From DATKAS01 sp963733765 (GTDB lineage Bacteria; Actinomycetota; Acidimicrobiia; Acidimicrobiales; DATKAS01), in the NCBI GenBank assembly GCA_963733765.1, contig CAVTEI010000003.1:1-64000 (forward strand): DNA of 64,000 nucleotides, in the 5' to 3' direction. The position numbers were made by a program, and so were the translations under genes. The notes beneath the pieces are model-generated. The model did no database searches. It had not been told where the DNA came from and saw nothing but the letters and a program-made list of their open reading frames with translations. Within the stretch, counting starts at the first letter, position 1. Every line of letters begins with the position of its first letter. This document shows positions 16,553 through 24,734 of this stretch, one piece after another.

Positions 16553-17269
16553 CTACACGAGGCGGAAGTCGACGTTCGCGATGCGCTTCGACTCGCCCGC
16601 CCGGGCGCGGTCGCGGGCCGTGAGGTGCAGCGCGTTGAGGCCCCGCTCCCCGTCCACTGGCGTCACGAACTCGATACGGCGATCGAGGAACTGCACCGTG
16701 TCCCCGTCGCGGTTGCCGAGGAAAACCGTCGACGTGAGCTCGGCGACCGATCCGGGATCGTCCACCGCGACGCTCGCACCCACGATGTCGTCGACCGCGC
16801 CGGGATCGTTGTAGGGGCCGTTCAGCGGATCGCCCCACCAGTTGTCCTCGGGCGTGTACAGGTAGTGCTCGAACCGAGTGCCGAGCACCTCGTAGTCGAA
16901 CTGCATCAGGTGCTGGCCGAGGAAGTCGGGGATCTCGAACCGCAGCGCGAGCCCAGCGTCCTTGGCCCGGGCGAGCAGTGCATCGTCGTCGTAGGTCTGC
17001 ATGACGACCATGAACCCGCCGTCGCCGCCCTGCTCGACGAAGAACTTCTGCAGCTCGTGTCGCTCACGGATCGGCGAGACGACCTCGAGCATCGTCGTGC
17101 CGACGCGCATCATGTGGGTGCGGAAGCCGTACTGCTCGGTGACCTGCGAGCCGTCCTCCCGATGCTCCTGCGGCGCGGGTTCGAGCTCGAGGTACGCGTA
17201 GATCTCGTTGCAGACCGCCTCGAGGTCGCGCGCCGCGATCACGTAGTGCCGAACCCGGCCCGGGCGCAT
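16553..17269 (-). CDS. VOC-family protein, two-module
   Basis: A 238-residue protein beginning MRPGRVRHYVIAARDLEAVC, a typical first beta strand and helix of a glyoxalase-like module. The first module runs to about MVVMQTYDDDALLARAKDAG, with HYLYTPEDNW closing a strand. A second, more divergent module follows (VGASVAVDDPGSVAELTSTV). Metal ligands cannot be assigned with confidence. The ATG at 17269 is the natural start; the longer frame extends over the divergent YCII promoter and gene. It lies between, and opposite to, the two YCII genes. Confidence 0.8.
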   Translation of the reverse strand: MRPGRVRHYVIAARDLEAVCNEIYAYLELEPAPQEHREDGSQVTEQYGFRTHMMRVGTTMLEVVSPIRERHELQKFFVEQGGDGGFMVVMQTYDDDALLARAKDAGLALRFEIPDFLGQHLMQFDYEVLGTRFEHYLYTPEDNWWGDPLNGPYNDPGAVDDIVGASVAVDDPGSVAELTSTVFLGNRDGDTVQFLDRRIEFVTPVDGERGLNALHLTARDRARAGESKRIANVDFRLV

Positions 17270-17310
17270 GGGTGGGCACCGTACCGCCGCCGACCGTTTG
17301 CGGTGGCTGG

Positions 17311-17337
17311 TGTCGATTCCGGGTATTGGCGTTCGTA
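17311..17337 (+). promoter_or_regulatory. Predicted ECF42-type promoter of YCII gene 2 and sigma operon
   Basis: TGTCGA (17311-17316), 17 bp, CGTA (17334-17337). The shared run from TGTCGATTCCGGGTA through GTTCGTAG to GGGATGAGGCC with the 15404 promoter, at the same distance from the start codon, supports one sigma factor reading both. Confidence 0.65.
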
Positions 17338-17387
17338 GTAGGGATGAGGCCGGCAACGGCGCCGGCCCAGACCGACAGGAGCCAACG

Positions 17388-17747
17388 ATGACGCAGTACC
17401 TGCTTTCCGTGCACGGCCCGATGGACGACAGCCCGATCGGTGGATACGCCTCCAAGGAAGAGATGGAGCGGTCCTTCGAGGCGACGGGCGCGGTGAACGA
17501 CGAGATGCAGAAGGCCGGAATTTGGGTGTTCGCAGGTGGCCTGAAGCCCATCGCCAACACGACGACGGTCAACAGCAAGGGCGGCGAGGTCACGATGACC
17601 GACGGTCCCTACGCCGAGACCAAGGAGTACCTCGGCGGCTTCTGGATCATCGACGCACCCGACCTCGACGCCGCGCTGAAGTGGGCGGCCAAGGCGAGCG
17701 AGGCCTGCATGGGCGCCGTCGAGGTTCGGCCATTCCAGGGCGAATGA
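17388..17747 (+). CDS. YCII/DGPF-domain protein 2
   Basis: A 119-residue paralogue of the protein at 15480 with the same start MTQYLLSVHGP and the motif TDGPYAETKEYLGGFWIIDA. The start ATG at 17388 is set by similarity to that copy and by AGGAG upstream. The sigma-factor gene begins 6 bp after its stop, so the two form the classical DGPF-ECF42 pair. The preceding promoter block suggests positive autoregulation of the sigma factor. Enzymatic function unknown. Confidence 0.9.
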   Translation: MTQYLLSVHGPMDDSPIGGYASKEEMERSFEATGAVNDEMQKAGIWVFAGGLKPIANTTTVNSKGGEVTMTDGPYAETKEYLGGFWIIDAPDLDAALKWAAKASEACMGAVEVRPFQGE

Positions 17748-17753
17748 TCGCCT

Positions 17754-19005
17754 GTGTCCGTCGAGCGCCCTGCTGTCGACCCCTCGGCTGTCGACCCCAC
17801 TGATCTCGAGCGGATCTTCCGTGCCGAGTCTGGACATTGCGTCGCCATCCTGGTCCGCGTCTTCGGTGACATCGACATCGCCGAAGACGCGGTCCAGGAG
17901 GCGTTCGTGGTCGCCACGCAGAAGTGGCGGGAGACGCGGGATCCCTCCCAATCCCGGTGGATGGATCACCACGACTGCCCGCAACCGAGTCATCGACCGC
18001 CTGCGCCGTGAGTCATCCCGGGACGACCGTCATGCCCAAGCCGCCTTGCTCCACTCCGAGTCTCAACCCATCGAGGAGGTGGGCGCCGTGCGCGACGACC
18101 GTCTCCGACTGATCTTCACGTGCTGCCACCCCGCGCTCGCGCCGAGCGCGCAGGTTCCGCTCACGTTGCGCCTGCTCGGTGGACTGCAGACCGACGAGAT
18201 CGCCCGCGCCTTCCTCGTGCCCGAGGCGACGATGGCGCAACGGCTGGTGCGAGCGAAACGCAAGATCCGCGACACGAAGATCCCCTACCGCGTGCCTGAA
18301 GGGTTCGAGCTGCCGGATCGCCTCAAGCCGGTCCTCGCCGTGCTGTACCTCATCTACAACGAGGGCCACACCGCGAGCTCGGGTGAGTCGCTCGTGCGTA
18401 CCGACCTCTGCGCCGAGGCCATCCGGTTGGCGCGGTTGCTCGCCGACCTCATGCCCGACGAGCCCGAGGTGATCGGCCTCTTGGCTCTGGTGTTGCTCAC
18501 GGACTCGCGGCACGCGGCGCGCACCGACGCCACCGGGGATCTCGTGCTGCTGCCCGACCAGGACCGAACGTTGTGGGACCGGGCCCTCATCGAGGAGGGC
18601 CAGTCATTGGTGCGCGCGTGTCTGCGGCGCAACCAGCCCGGTCCGTATCAGATCCAGGCCGCGATCGCCGCGGTGCACAGCGACGCGCCAACCGCAGCGG
18701 ACACCGACTGGGGCCAGATCCTCGCACTCTACGACCAGCTGATGATCGTGCAGCCGAGCGACGTGGTCGCGCTCAACCGGGCGGTCGCAGTTGCGGAAGT
18801 CGACGGCCCCGCGGCTGCGCTCGAGATCGTCGACACACTCGACCTCGACACGTACGTACCATTGCACGTCACCCGCGCCGACCTCCTGAAGAAGCTGGGC
18901 CACAGCGATGACGCGGCGGCGGCCTACGACCGCGCGATCGAGCTCACGACGAACGAGGCTGAGCGCAAGTTCCTCGAGGGCCAGCGGGATCGCCTCCGCT
19001 CCTGA
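17754..19005 (+). CDS. ECF42-like RNA polymerase sigma factor with TPR extension (one frame break)
   Basis: A sigma factor of about 417 residues. Region 2 is LERIFRAESGHCVAILVRVF...DIAEDAVQEAF. Region 4 is TLRLLGGLQTDEIARAFLVP followed by MAQRLVRAKRKI. A C-terminal extension of about 200 residues contains NEGHTASSG and TPR-like helices (VVALNRAVAVAEVDGPAAAL, KLGHSDDAAAAYDRAIELTT). This architecture is the ECF42 group, which lacks a classical anti-sigma and pairs with DGPF proteins. The frame breaks near 17945; removing one C yields DPPNPGGWITTTARNRVIDR. GTG start 6 bp after the YCII gene. Signal unknown; control is presumably through the extension. Confidence 0.9.
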
Positions 19006-19077
19006 GGCGGCGACGTGAGGGTCAAGTGCGACAATGCGCCCCGCGGCCAGCCGGTCGCGCAGCGGAGGGAAGTCGCC

Positions 19078-19566
19078 TTGCAACGATCCAGCGAGCTCAC
19101 ATCGGTCGTCGAGTCCATCTACAACGCGCTCAGCACAGGCGACGCCGACACCGTGGCGAGTCTCCTCACGACTGGCGACGGCCTGACGTTCATCGGCACC
19201 GACCCCACCGAGTGGTACACCGATCGCGAGTCGGTCCTCACCCTCGTGCGGTCGCAGTCGGGCGCCGGCGTGAAGGTGCGGGCCGGCGACATCCAAGCCT
19301 TCGAAGAGGGCACCGTCGGATGGGTCGCCGACAAGGGGACGTTCATCCTTCCCGACGGCACCGAAGTCCCCTTCCGCCTCACGGCCGTGTTCCGGCAGGA
19401 GGATGGCGGATGGCGGATGGTGCAGGAGCACGCATCGATCGCGGTCGAGAATGAGGAAGTGATCGGCACCGAGCTCGAGACGAGTCCGCACGCGGGCTCA
19501 CGCCATCTCTCGACCTACGTGCAGACCTTCGCTCGCGGCCGCAGGTTTCCGGCGTGTGGTCGTTAG
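19078..19566 (+). CDS. NTF2/SnoaL-like protein (DUF4440-type)
   Basis: About 162 residues with a cone-shaped NTF2 fold: helix SSELTSVVESIYNALSTGD, then EWYTDRESVLTLVRSQ, and strands GWVADKGTFIL, FRLTAVFRQEDGGWRMVQEH. I chose TTG 19078 because GGAGGG lies at a suitable distance and the upstream residues are not conserved-looking; a GTG at 19015 would add 21 residues. Such proteins often accompany ECF sigma factors or act as small-molecule sensors. The last 25 residues are Arg-rich and may be overrun. Follows the sigma gene by 72 bp on the same strand. Confidence 0.72.
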   Translation: MQRSSELTSVVESIYNALSTGDADTVASLLTTGDGLTFIGTDPTEWYTDRESVLTLVRSQSGAGVKVRAGDIQAFEEGTVGWVADKGTFILPDGTEVPFRLTAVFRQEDGGWRMVQEHASIAVENEEVIGTELETSPHAGSRHLSTYVQTFARGRRFPACGR

Positions 19567-19575
19567 AATGACCAT

Positions 19576-19965
19576 ATGACCAGAACAATGACCGCTACCG
19601 AGGTCAAGGCGAAGATCCTCGCACTGCTCGACGAGGTCGCGGACGGCGACGAGATCGAGATCACCAAGCACGGCCATGTGGTCGCTCGCCTCGTGCCCGC
19701 CAATGGACCCCACGCGCTCCGTGGACGGCTGACGGGTGTGGCGAGGAGCGTCGCCGACGACGAGGCGCTGTTCACCACGGGTGCCACCTGGGATGACTTG
19801 ACCACCGTCCTGCTCGACTCGCACGTCGTGCACTGGTGGTCGGCGGAGCCCGAGCGACTCAGTCGACGAGCGGCACCGCGATCTCAGCCGCGGATGAGCT
19901 CGCGGTCGCGTCGATCTCGTGGTTCGAGCTCGCCTGGCTCGCGAGGCACGAGCGGATCGCCGTGA
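19576..19965 (+). CDS. Phd/YefM-type antitoxin, in frame with toxin N-terminus
   Basis: MTATEVKAKILALLDEVADG followed by DEIEITKHGHVVARLVP is a typical Phd/YefM or VapB antitoxin that folds as a small DNA-binding dimer and neutralises its toxin. The C-terminal part (VARSVADDEALFTTGATWDD) would be the toxin-binding tail. No stop codon separates it from LTTVLLDSHVVHWW, the first strand of a PIN toxin, in the same frame. A TTG at 19798 could start the toxin separately. The remaining residues to 19965 are out-of-frame toxin. Either a lost stop, a true fusion or a base error explains this. Confidence 0.8.
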   Translation: MTRTMTATEVKAKILALLDEVADGDEIEITKHGHVVARLVPANGPHALRGRLTGVARSVADDEALFTTGATWDDLTTVLLDSHVVHWWSAEPERLSRRAAPRSQPRMSSRSRRSRGSSSPGSRGTSGSP

Positions 19966-20187
19966 CGATGCCGACGCGCTCGTGGCTCGAGGAGATCTCT
20001 GAGCAAGTGCGAACGGTCGGCATCACACCGGCCATCGCCGCCGGTGCGGTCGCCCTCCCGGCGTCGTTCCCGAGCGATCCGCTGACCGGCTCATCTACGC
20101 GAGCGCGATCGAGCTCGGGTGCCAGCTCGTCACGAAGGATCAGCGGATCCGGGACACCCTCATCCCCGATCGATCACGGTCTGGTAG
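19798..20187 (+). pseudogene. VapC-type PIN-domain toxin, several frame breaks
   Basis: A PIN ribonuclease toxin split over three frames: VLLDSHVVHWWSAEPERLS (19801-19860), then AISAADELAVASISWFELAW and AAGAVALPASFPSDP (19880-20085), then ADRLIYASAIELGCQLVTKD and DQRIRDTL, ending ITVW with TAG at 20185-20187. All four acidic catalytic positions (D in LLDSH, E in WFELA, D in ADRLIYA, D in TKDQRI) survive after reframing. This argues that the breaks, near 19865, 20088 and 20165, are consensus errors and not decay. Paired with the antitoxin at 19576. RNA target unknown. Confidence 0.72.
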
Positions 20188-20207
20188 AGGTCGGGTCACT
20201 ACTCGGC

Positions 20208-20576
20208 CTACTGCTGCAGCACCTTCGCCTTCGCGGCCGCAAAGTCTGCGTCGCTGATCACTCCCCGGGCCCGCATGTCCTCGAGCCGATCGATCTCGTT
20301 GGAGGCGGACTCGTAGCTGACCCCCATCTTCTTCGCCGCCCTTTGCCCCTCGTGCTGCTGCATCTTGCCGCCGCGAGCGATCAGGTAGACGAACACGCCG
20401 AGGTAGGGCACGAGGATGACGAAGATCACCCAGAGCCCCTTGGCCACCCCCGACAGGTCATGGCTGCGGAAGATGTCGGCGAAGATGATGAACAGCAGCC
20501 AGATCCAGATGAAGAACACCGTCAACCAGATCAGCGACCAGAAGAACTGGCCAGTACCGAACTCAGCGAGCACCAC
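20208..20576 (-). CDS. Small membrane protein, PLDc_N plus SHOCT domain
   Basis: A 122-residue protein with two hydrophobic segments in the first 70 residues (FFWSLIWLTVFFIWIWLLFI and GLWVIFVILVPYLGVFVYLI), matching PLDc_N. A C-terminal SHOCT motif follows: EIDRLEDMRARGVISDADFA. It is the longer paralogue of 1375-1686. SHOCT domains are short oligomerisation modules found at the ends of membrane or stress proteins. It ends 20 bp from the toxin fragment and transcribes toward it. Function unknown. Confidence 0.85.
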   Translation of the reverse strand: MVLAEFGTGQFFWSLIWLTVFFIWIWLLFIIFADIFRSHDLSGVAKGLWVIFVILVPYLGVFVYLIARGGKMQQHEGQRAAKKMGVSYESASNEIDRLEDMRARGVISDADFAAAKAKVLQQ

Positions 20577-20633
20577 GGCATACCTCCGACATCAAGTTGA
20601 CGTGATCATCTCACTGAGTGCGGGTCGGCGTAT

Positions 20634-21138
20634 TCAGCGCAACAGCTGCGCGTCGATGTCGGCGCCGTGGTGGACGAGCTCGTGCAGGGTGTGGACGGCG
20701 ACCCACCGCAGGCTCCGGTCCGCGACCTCGGGATAGGTGTAGACGAGCACGCGCTCCCAGTCCTCCGTGTCGAGACGCGCGAGCACGTTGGCGAACAGCG
20801 CCGCCGCATCCTCGAGCTGGCGGGCGACATCCTCGGGATCCTGCAGTGAGTATCCGTCGTGCTCGACGCGCTCGTCGCGCCCCATCGGTTCGGGCGTCGG
20901 GCGGTCGGTGCGGCGAACCAGCAGCACGCGCTCTCGCTGCACCAGCAGAACGTCACGGAGATGACAGCCGTACTCGAGCGACGACCAGGTCATGGCGTCG
21001 GGCCGCGTCCGCACCCTCGCCGTGGGTGTCGATCGCAGCGCCAAGACGACACCCTGCGCGCGCTCCACGATCAGCCGGCCCGACACTCTCCGCGTCGGCC
21101 AGGTCGAAGGAGAACCCGCAGGCAGCGCACTCGTACAT
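20634..21138 (-). CDS. DinB-like protein with N-terminal zinc-ribbon-like start (one frame break)
   Basis: The N-terminus MYECAACGFSFDLADAE has a CxxC pair as in many DinB/maleylpyruvate-isomerase-like proteins. The body continues in another frame as GRLIVERAQGVVLALRSTPT, MTWSSLEYGCHLRDVLLVQR and ends VHTLHELVHHGADIDAQLL, with the metal-site His pattern of DinB four-helix bundles (H in CHLRD and H in HELVHHGADI). The break is near 21085. DinB-fold enzymes are metal-dependent thiol transferases or hydrolases. A related protein lies at 30926-31439. It diverges from the hydrolase at 21215. Confidence 0.75.
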
Positions 21139-21214
21139 GCGGGCATTCCTACCGCCTGATGGGGTCTACGGTGGCGCTCCCAACACTGGCGGGTCTGCAC
21201 GGAGGGAGTTCCGC

Positions 21215-22063
21215 ATGCCGATCACCGACCGCGAGAAGTCAGAAGTCGACGCCGCCAATCTGTCGGGCAAGCAGCCCGTCGTCTTCATCCACGGACTCTG
21301 GTTGCTCCCGAACAGCTGGGACGCATGGCGGTCTCACTTCGAAGACCTCGGCTACTCCACTCTCGCACCGGGATGGCCCGACGATCCCGACACCATCGAG
21401 CAAGCGCTCGCGAACCCCGACGCGTTCGCCGGCAAGTCGATCAACGACATCTGCGGGCATCTCGCCGAGGTCGTGAAGGGCCTCAACCGAACGCCGATCA
21501 TCATCGGCCACTCTTTCGGCGGCCTCCTCACCTTGAAGCTCGCCGGTCTCGGCTACGCCACCGCCTCGGTCGCGATCTCGCCCGCCCCGCATCGCGGCGT
21601 GCTGCCGCTTCCGATCGCGGCTCTCAAGTCTGCGTTCCCCGTACTCAGGAACCCCGCCAACAAGGACAGGGCGATCCGCCTCACCTACGACCAGTTCCGC
21701 TTCGGGTTCGCGAACGAACTGTCGGAGGAAGAGGCGAAGGCGCTCTATGACAAGTACTCGGTGGCGGGCGCAGGCAAGGTCCTGTTCCAAGCCGCCTTCG
21801 CGAATATCAACCCCGCGACGGAGGCGACGGTAGTGAAGGACCATCCCGACCGCGGCCCGATGCTGATCATCTCCGCCGACAACGATCACACGGTGCCGTG
21901 GGCGATCGCGAACGCGTCCTACAAGAGGGAGGCGAAGAACCCGGCCCCGACCGAGATCGTCAAGATCCCAGGCCGCGGCCACTCACTCACGATCGACAGC
22001 GGATGGCGCGAGGTCGCAGACGTGGCGGACGCGTTCCTCCACCGCAACGACCTCAAGCCGTAG
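21215..22063 (+). CDS. Alpha/beta hydrolase
   Basis: A 282-residue intact hydrolase. VVFIHGLWLLPNSWDAW holds the oxyanion HG, IIIGHSFGGLLT the nucleophile elbow (GHSFGG), LIISADNDHTVP the acid, and IPGRGHSLTID the catalytic His. The ATG at 21215 has GGAGGGAG 7 bp upstream. Similar proteins are esterases or haloperoxidase-like enzymes. Its last 60 bp are strikingly similar to 30419-30479, where only a 3' fragment remains, so the gene or its relative was once duplicated in this region. Confidence 0.9.
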   Translation: MPITDREKSEVDAANLSGKQPVVFIHGLWLLPNSWDAWRSHFEDLGYSTLAPGWPDDPDTIEQALANPDAFAGKSINDICGHLAEVVKGLNRTPIIIGHSFGGLLTLKLAGLGYATASVAISPAPHRGVLPLPIAALKSAFPVLRNPANKDRAIRLTYDQFRFGFANELSEEEAKALYDKYSVAGAGKVLFQAAFANINPATEATVVKDHPDRGPMLIISADNDHTVPWAIANASYKREAKNPAPTEIVKIPGRGHSLTIDSGWREVADVADAFLHRNDLKP

Positions 22064-22086
22064 CGCTCCCCTTAGGGTGCCGGTTG

Positions 22087-22821
22087 GTGGGGCCGCTGAC
22101 CGACGACGAGCGCTACTCCTTCGACCTGCAGGGCTTCCTCGTGCGTCGCGGGGTGCTGGCCCCAGCCGAGCTGGCCGCCCTCCACGAGGCGATCGACGGC
22201 CTCGGGCTGGCGCCACCGGGCGAGACGATCCAGAGCCAGCGGTTCAGCGGCCACCTACCGCGAGCCGTGGCATTTCAGCACCTCATCGATCATCCGGCGG
22301 TGTTCGACATCGTGGTCGAGCTGTGCGGTGTGCACGTCCGCCTCGACCACGCCTACGGCATCGTGATGGCGCCGGGCACCAGCGGCCTGGGGTTGCACGG
22401 CGGCGCCACCCCGTTCGATCCCGCGCAGTACTACCTGGTGCGGGACGGGAAGATCCGCTGCGGCCTGGTCGCGGTCCAATGGGCGCTCGTCGACCATCCG
22501 GCCGGAGGCGGCGGCTTCTGCTGCGTGCCGGGGAGCCACAAGGCGGGCTTCGCCCGGCCCCAGCGGCCTGACGGCCGGCTGGCGGCGGACGTTCCGCTGG
22601 CCGCCGGCGACCTCGTGGTGTTCACGGAGGCGCTGACCCACGGCACGGTGGCCTGGCGGGGCCCGGAGATCCGGCGCACGCTGCTCTACAAGTATTCCCC
22701 GGGGAGCTCGACGTGGGCGGAGGACCAGCGGTGGCCGGCGGCGCTGCTCGAGCAGCTCACCGAACGGCAACGGCTGCTGCTGCAACCACCGTCGGTCGCG
22801 TACCACCAACCGGTCATCTGA
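22087..22821 (+). CDS. Phytanoyl-CoA dioxygenase (PhyH)-family protein
   Basis: About 244 residues of the Fe(II)/2-oxoglutarate dioxygenase superfamily, PhyH type: YSFDLQGFLVRRGVLAPAEL at the N-terminus, LGLHGGATPFDP for the first metal-His region, GGFCCVPGSHKAGF for the substrate loop, and EALTHGTVAWRGPEIRRTLL for the distal His and the 2-oxoglutarate-binding Arg. The usual second ligand two residues after the first His is Gly here (HGG), as in halogenase-like members, so activity is uncertain. GTG 22087 or TTG 22084 are possible starts. Convergent with the next gene, 3 bp apart. Confidence 0.8.
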   Translation: MGPLTDDERYSFDLQGFLVRRGVLAPAELAALHEAIDGLGLAPPGETIQSQRFSGHLPRAVAFQHLIDHPAVFDIVVELCGVHVRLDHAYGIVMAPGTSGLGLHGGATPFDPAQYYLVRDGKIRCGLVAVQWALVDHPAGGGGFCCVPGSHKAGFARPQRPDGRLAADVPLAAGDLVVFTEALTHGTVAWRGPEIRRTLLYKYSPGSSTWAEDQRWPAALLEQLTERQRLLLQPPSVAYHQPVI

Positions 22822-22824
22822 CGT

Positions 22825-23656
22825 CTACCAGTCCTGGGCGGCGAGTAGCAGCGCGGCGAGCGGCTCGAGCGTGGCCATGAGCTCATCGAGCTCGGCCGGC
22901 TCGAGGCTTTCGTAGGGCTTCGCCGCGAGGTCGTCGGTGAGCGCCTCGACCCGCTGTTTGACGAGCGCGACCCTGTTCGCTGAGCCAACCGTCATCGCCG
23001 ATCAGGCCGCGATCACGCATTCCGTCGATTACAGCGGCGAGCTGCGCTGCCGGGAGGTGGTGGATGCGTCCGAACTTCTCCGCGGGCATGCCCATGTCGA
23101 GGGCGAACAGGACGTGAGCCTCGAGGCCGCCGACACCCTCGATCATCAGGGCTGCGATGTGTCCGTCGCCACGGTGCTCGCGCAGCAAGGAAGCGGCATG
23201 GAAGAGGCGGGCCACCACGTCACTGGGGATCGGGAGCGCGCGCAGCGCGGCGTACATCGGCCGGCCCTCGAACGGTGCGCTGGTCGCGGCCTTGGTCAAC
23301 AGTTCAGCGGCGCGGGCGAAGCCGCGGGAGTCGACGTGATCGCCGAGGATCCGCCGCAACGCCTTCACGCAGCCCGCCTGGCGAGCGGCGATCGCCGCTT
23401 CGGGTGTGGTGGTGCGCCACACCTTCGGAATGTGTCGGGCCACCTCACCGGGAGCGAAGTTGTAGAAGAGCGCGTCCACCACCTCCGCCGTGACGAGGCC
23501 CAGGGGCGCCGCCCGTCCGGCGAAGTAGGTGTCCCAGTAGTTGGTGAACCCGAGGGCGAACATCGCTTCGTTGGGTTCGTCGGCTGAGTAGGGGATGACA
23601 CCGATCGGCTCGACGAGCTCGAACATCCGGCGTGCCATCGAGTTCATGGTGCACAC
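22825..23656 (-). CDS. SCO6745-family helical protein (one frame break)
   Basis: About 277 residues, mostly helical, matching the actinobacterial SCO6745 family often mislabelled as MarR: RRMFELVEPIGVIPYSADEP, FTNYWDTYFAGRAAPLG, YNFAPGEVARHIPKVW and GRPMYAALRALPIP are characteristic. The C-terminal wHTH-like part is MRDRGLIGDDGWLSEQGRAR. The frame then shifts near 22975 to LVKQRVEALTDDLAAKPYES and ends LLAAQDW with TAG at 22825-22827. Start is one of three closely spaced ATGs (23656, 23647, 23638). Function unknown. Confidence 0.82.
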
Positions 23657-23679
23657 CTCCTGCTGGATCCCCGGCGCCC

Positions 23680-24177
23680 CTAGGCGGCGACCTCGGCGAG
23701 CAGGGCGTCGATCTGGGACGTCCAGGCCTTCATGCCTTCAACGACGCCCATGGCGATCGCTTGCTCCATCCCTTCGAGCGAGTCGAAATGGGTGGTGAGG
23801 ATCATGCGGGTCGTGTCGCCCGCCGCTTCGATGTCGATCTCCATGCGAGTCATGGAATTGCCGTCGCTGGGCGTTCCGTCATCTTCGACGATGGCGTCTT
23901 CGACCACGAGCCTGGTCGGGGCGTCGACCTCGACCACGTTCCAGGTGCCGTCGAACCTGTCGCCGCCGTCGGGGCCGGACATGAAGTAGGTGATCGTGCC
24001 GCCCGGCGTGAGGTCGTGATGCTCGAAGGTGGCCGGGAATCCCGGCGGGCCCCACCACCGCTCGAGGAGGCGCGGGTCGGCCCACAGCTGCCACACGTTG
24101 GTGATGGACGTCTTGAACTCCGCCGTGATGACCATGGTCTTGGCCTCTGCGTTCTTGTCGACATTCCAAACGGTCAT
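23680..24177 (-). CDS. SRPBCC (AHSA1-like) protein
   Basis: A 165-residue START/SRPBCC-fold protein: MVITAEFKTSITNVWQLWAD, PRLLERWWGPPGFPATFEHH, GGTITYFMSGPDG and the C-terminal helix MEQAIAMGVVEGMKAWTSQI. The fold is a hydrophobic-ligand pocket. Proteins of this subfamily are regularly encoded with an ArsR regulator, as here: the arsR 3' end overlaps the start at 24174-24177. The ATG at 24177 matches the family start; the longer frame upstream overlaps arsR. Co-transcription from the palindromic promoter at 24519-24538 is expected. Confidence 0.88.
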   Translation of the reverse strand: MTVWNVDKNAEAKTMVITAEFKTSITNVWQLWADPRLLERWWGPPGFPATFEHHDLTPGGTITYFMSGPDGGDRFDGTWNVVEVDAPTRLVVEDAIVEDDGTPSDGNSMTRMEIDIEAAGDTTRMILTTHFDSLEGMEQAIAMGVVEGMKAWTSQIDALLAEVAA

Positions 24178-24528
24178 TGGTCTTCCCTTCGAGTGGTTTC
24201 GTTGAGGACGTGTTCGAAGCGTTCGAGGCGGGCCCGCCACAGCGTTTCGAGTTCATCGAGAAGTTCGTGGGCGCGGCGCAGCTGGTTGACCTCGCCGCGC
24301 ACGAGTTGTTCCCGTCCGCTGCGGTGCTTTGAGACCAGACCGGCGTCGACGAGGACCTCGACGTGCTTTTGCACCGCGGTGAGGCTGATCGGATACAGCC
24401 GGCCGAGCTCGCTGACGGAGCGCTCACGGTCGAGCGTCTGGGTGACGATGTCGCGCCGTGTCGCATCGCTGAGCGCGAAGAACAGCCGGTCGGTCTGTTT
24501 CTCGCGCTCCGAGAGTACCTACAACCAT
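24174..24528 (-). CDS. ArsR-family transcriptional regulator (start region frame break)
   Basis: A winged-helix repressor of about 117 residues: SEREKQTDRLFFALSDATRR, DIVTQTLDRERSVSELGRLY, PISLTAVQKHVEVLVDAGLV and SKHRSGREQLVRGE for the wing. This frame has no acceptable start upstream of an internal GTG. An ATG at 24528 lies one base out of frame, so I place the start there and a frame break near 24515. No metal-binding Cys pair is visible, so it is the SRPBCC-associated, non-metal type. The ATG lies inside a 20-bp palindrome, which points to a leaderless, autorepressed message. Confidence 0.8.
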
Positions 24529-24538
24529 TTGGTTGTAG
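24519..24538. promoter_or_regulatory. ArsR operator palindrome
   Basis: CTACAACCATTTGGTTGTAG: 9-bp perfect arms separated by TT. The core ACCATTTGGT resembles operators seen at other ArsR-SRPBCC operons. It overlaps the proposed arsR start. Confidence 0.8.
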
Positions 24539-24734
24539 ATTACACCTCCCGCCGACGATGTCAATCGGGCTCTGCTAGCTGTGTTCGTCCGAGAGGTTGT
24601 CCCTGGAGGCGTGGCCTTGGGTCCGCGACCGATGCCACGCATGAACCACGCTCAGAGCCGGCGTTCGGGGACACTTCCGACGAGCAGCGATCACCACGAC
24701 CGCCATGCGAGCATTCATCGCGACTTCGCTGTAG

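Noticed and set aside
19078..19566. Annotation of the NTF2-like protein as part of the sigma factor
   Set aside because: It has its own start and fold and is separated from the sigma stop by 72 bp. SnoaL-tailed ECF41 sigmas are fused, which is not the case here.
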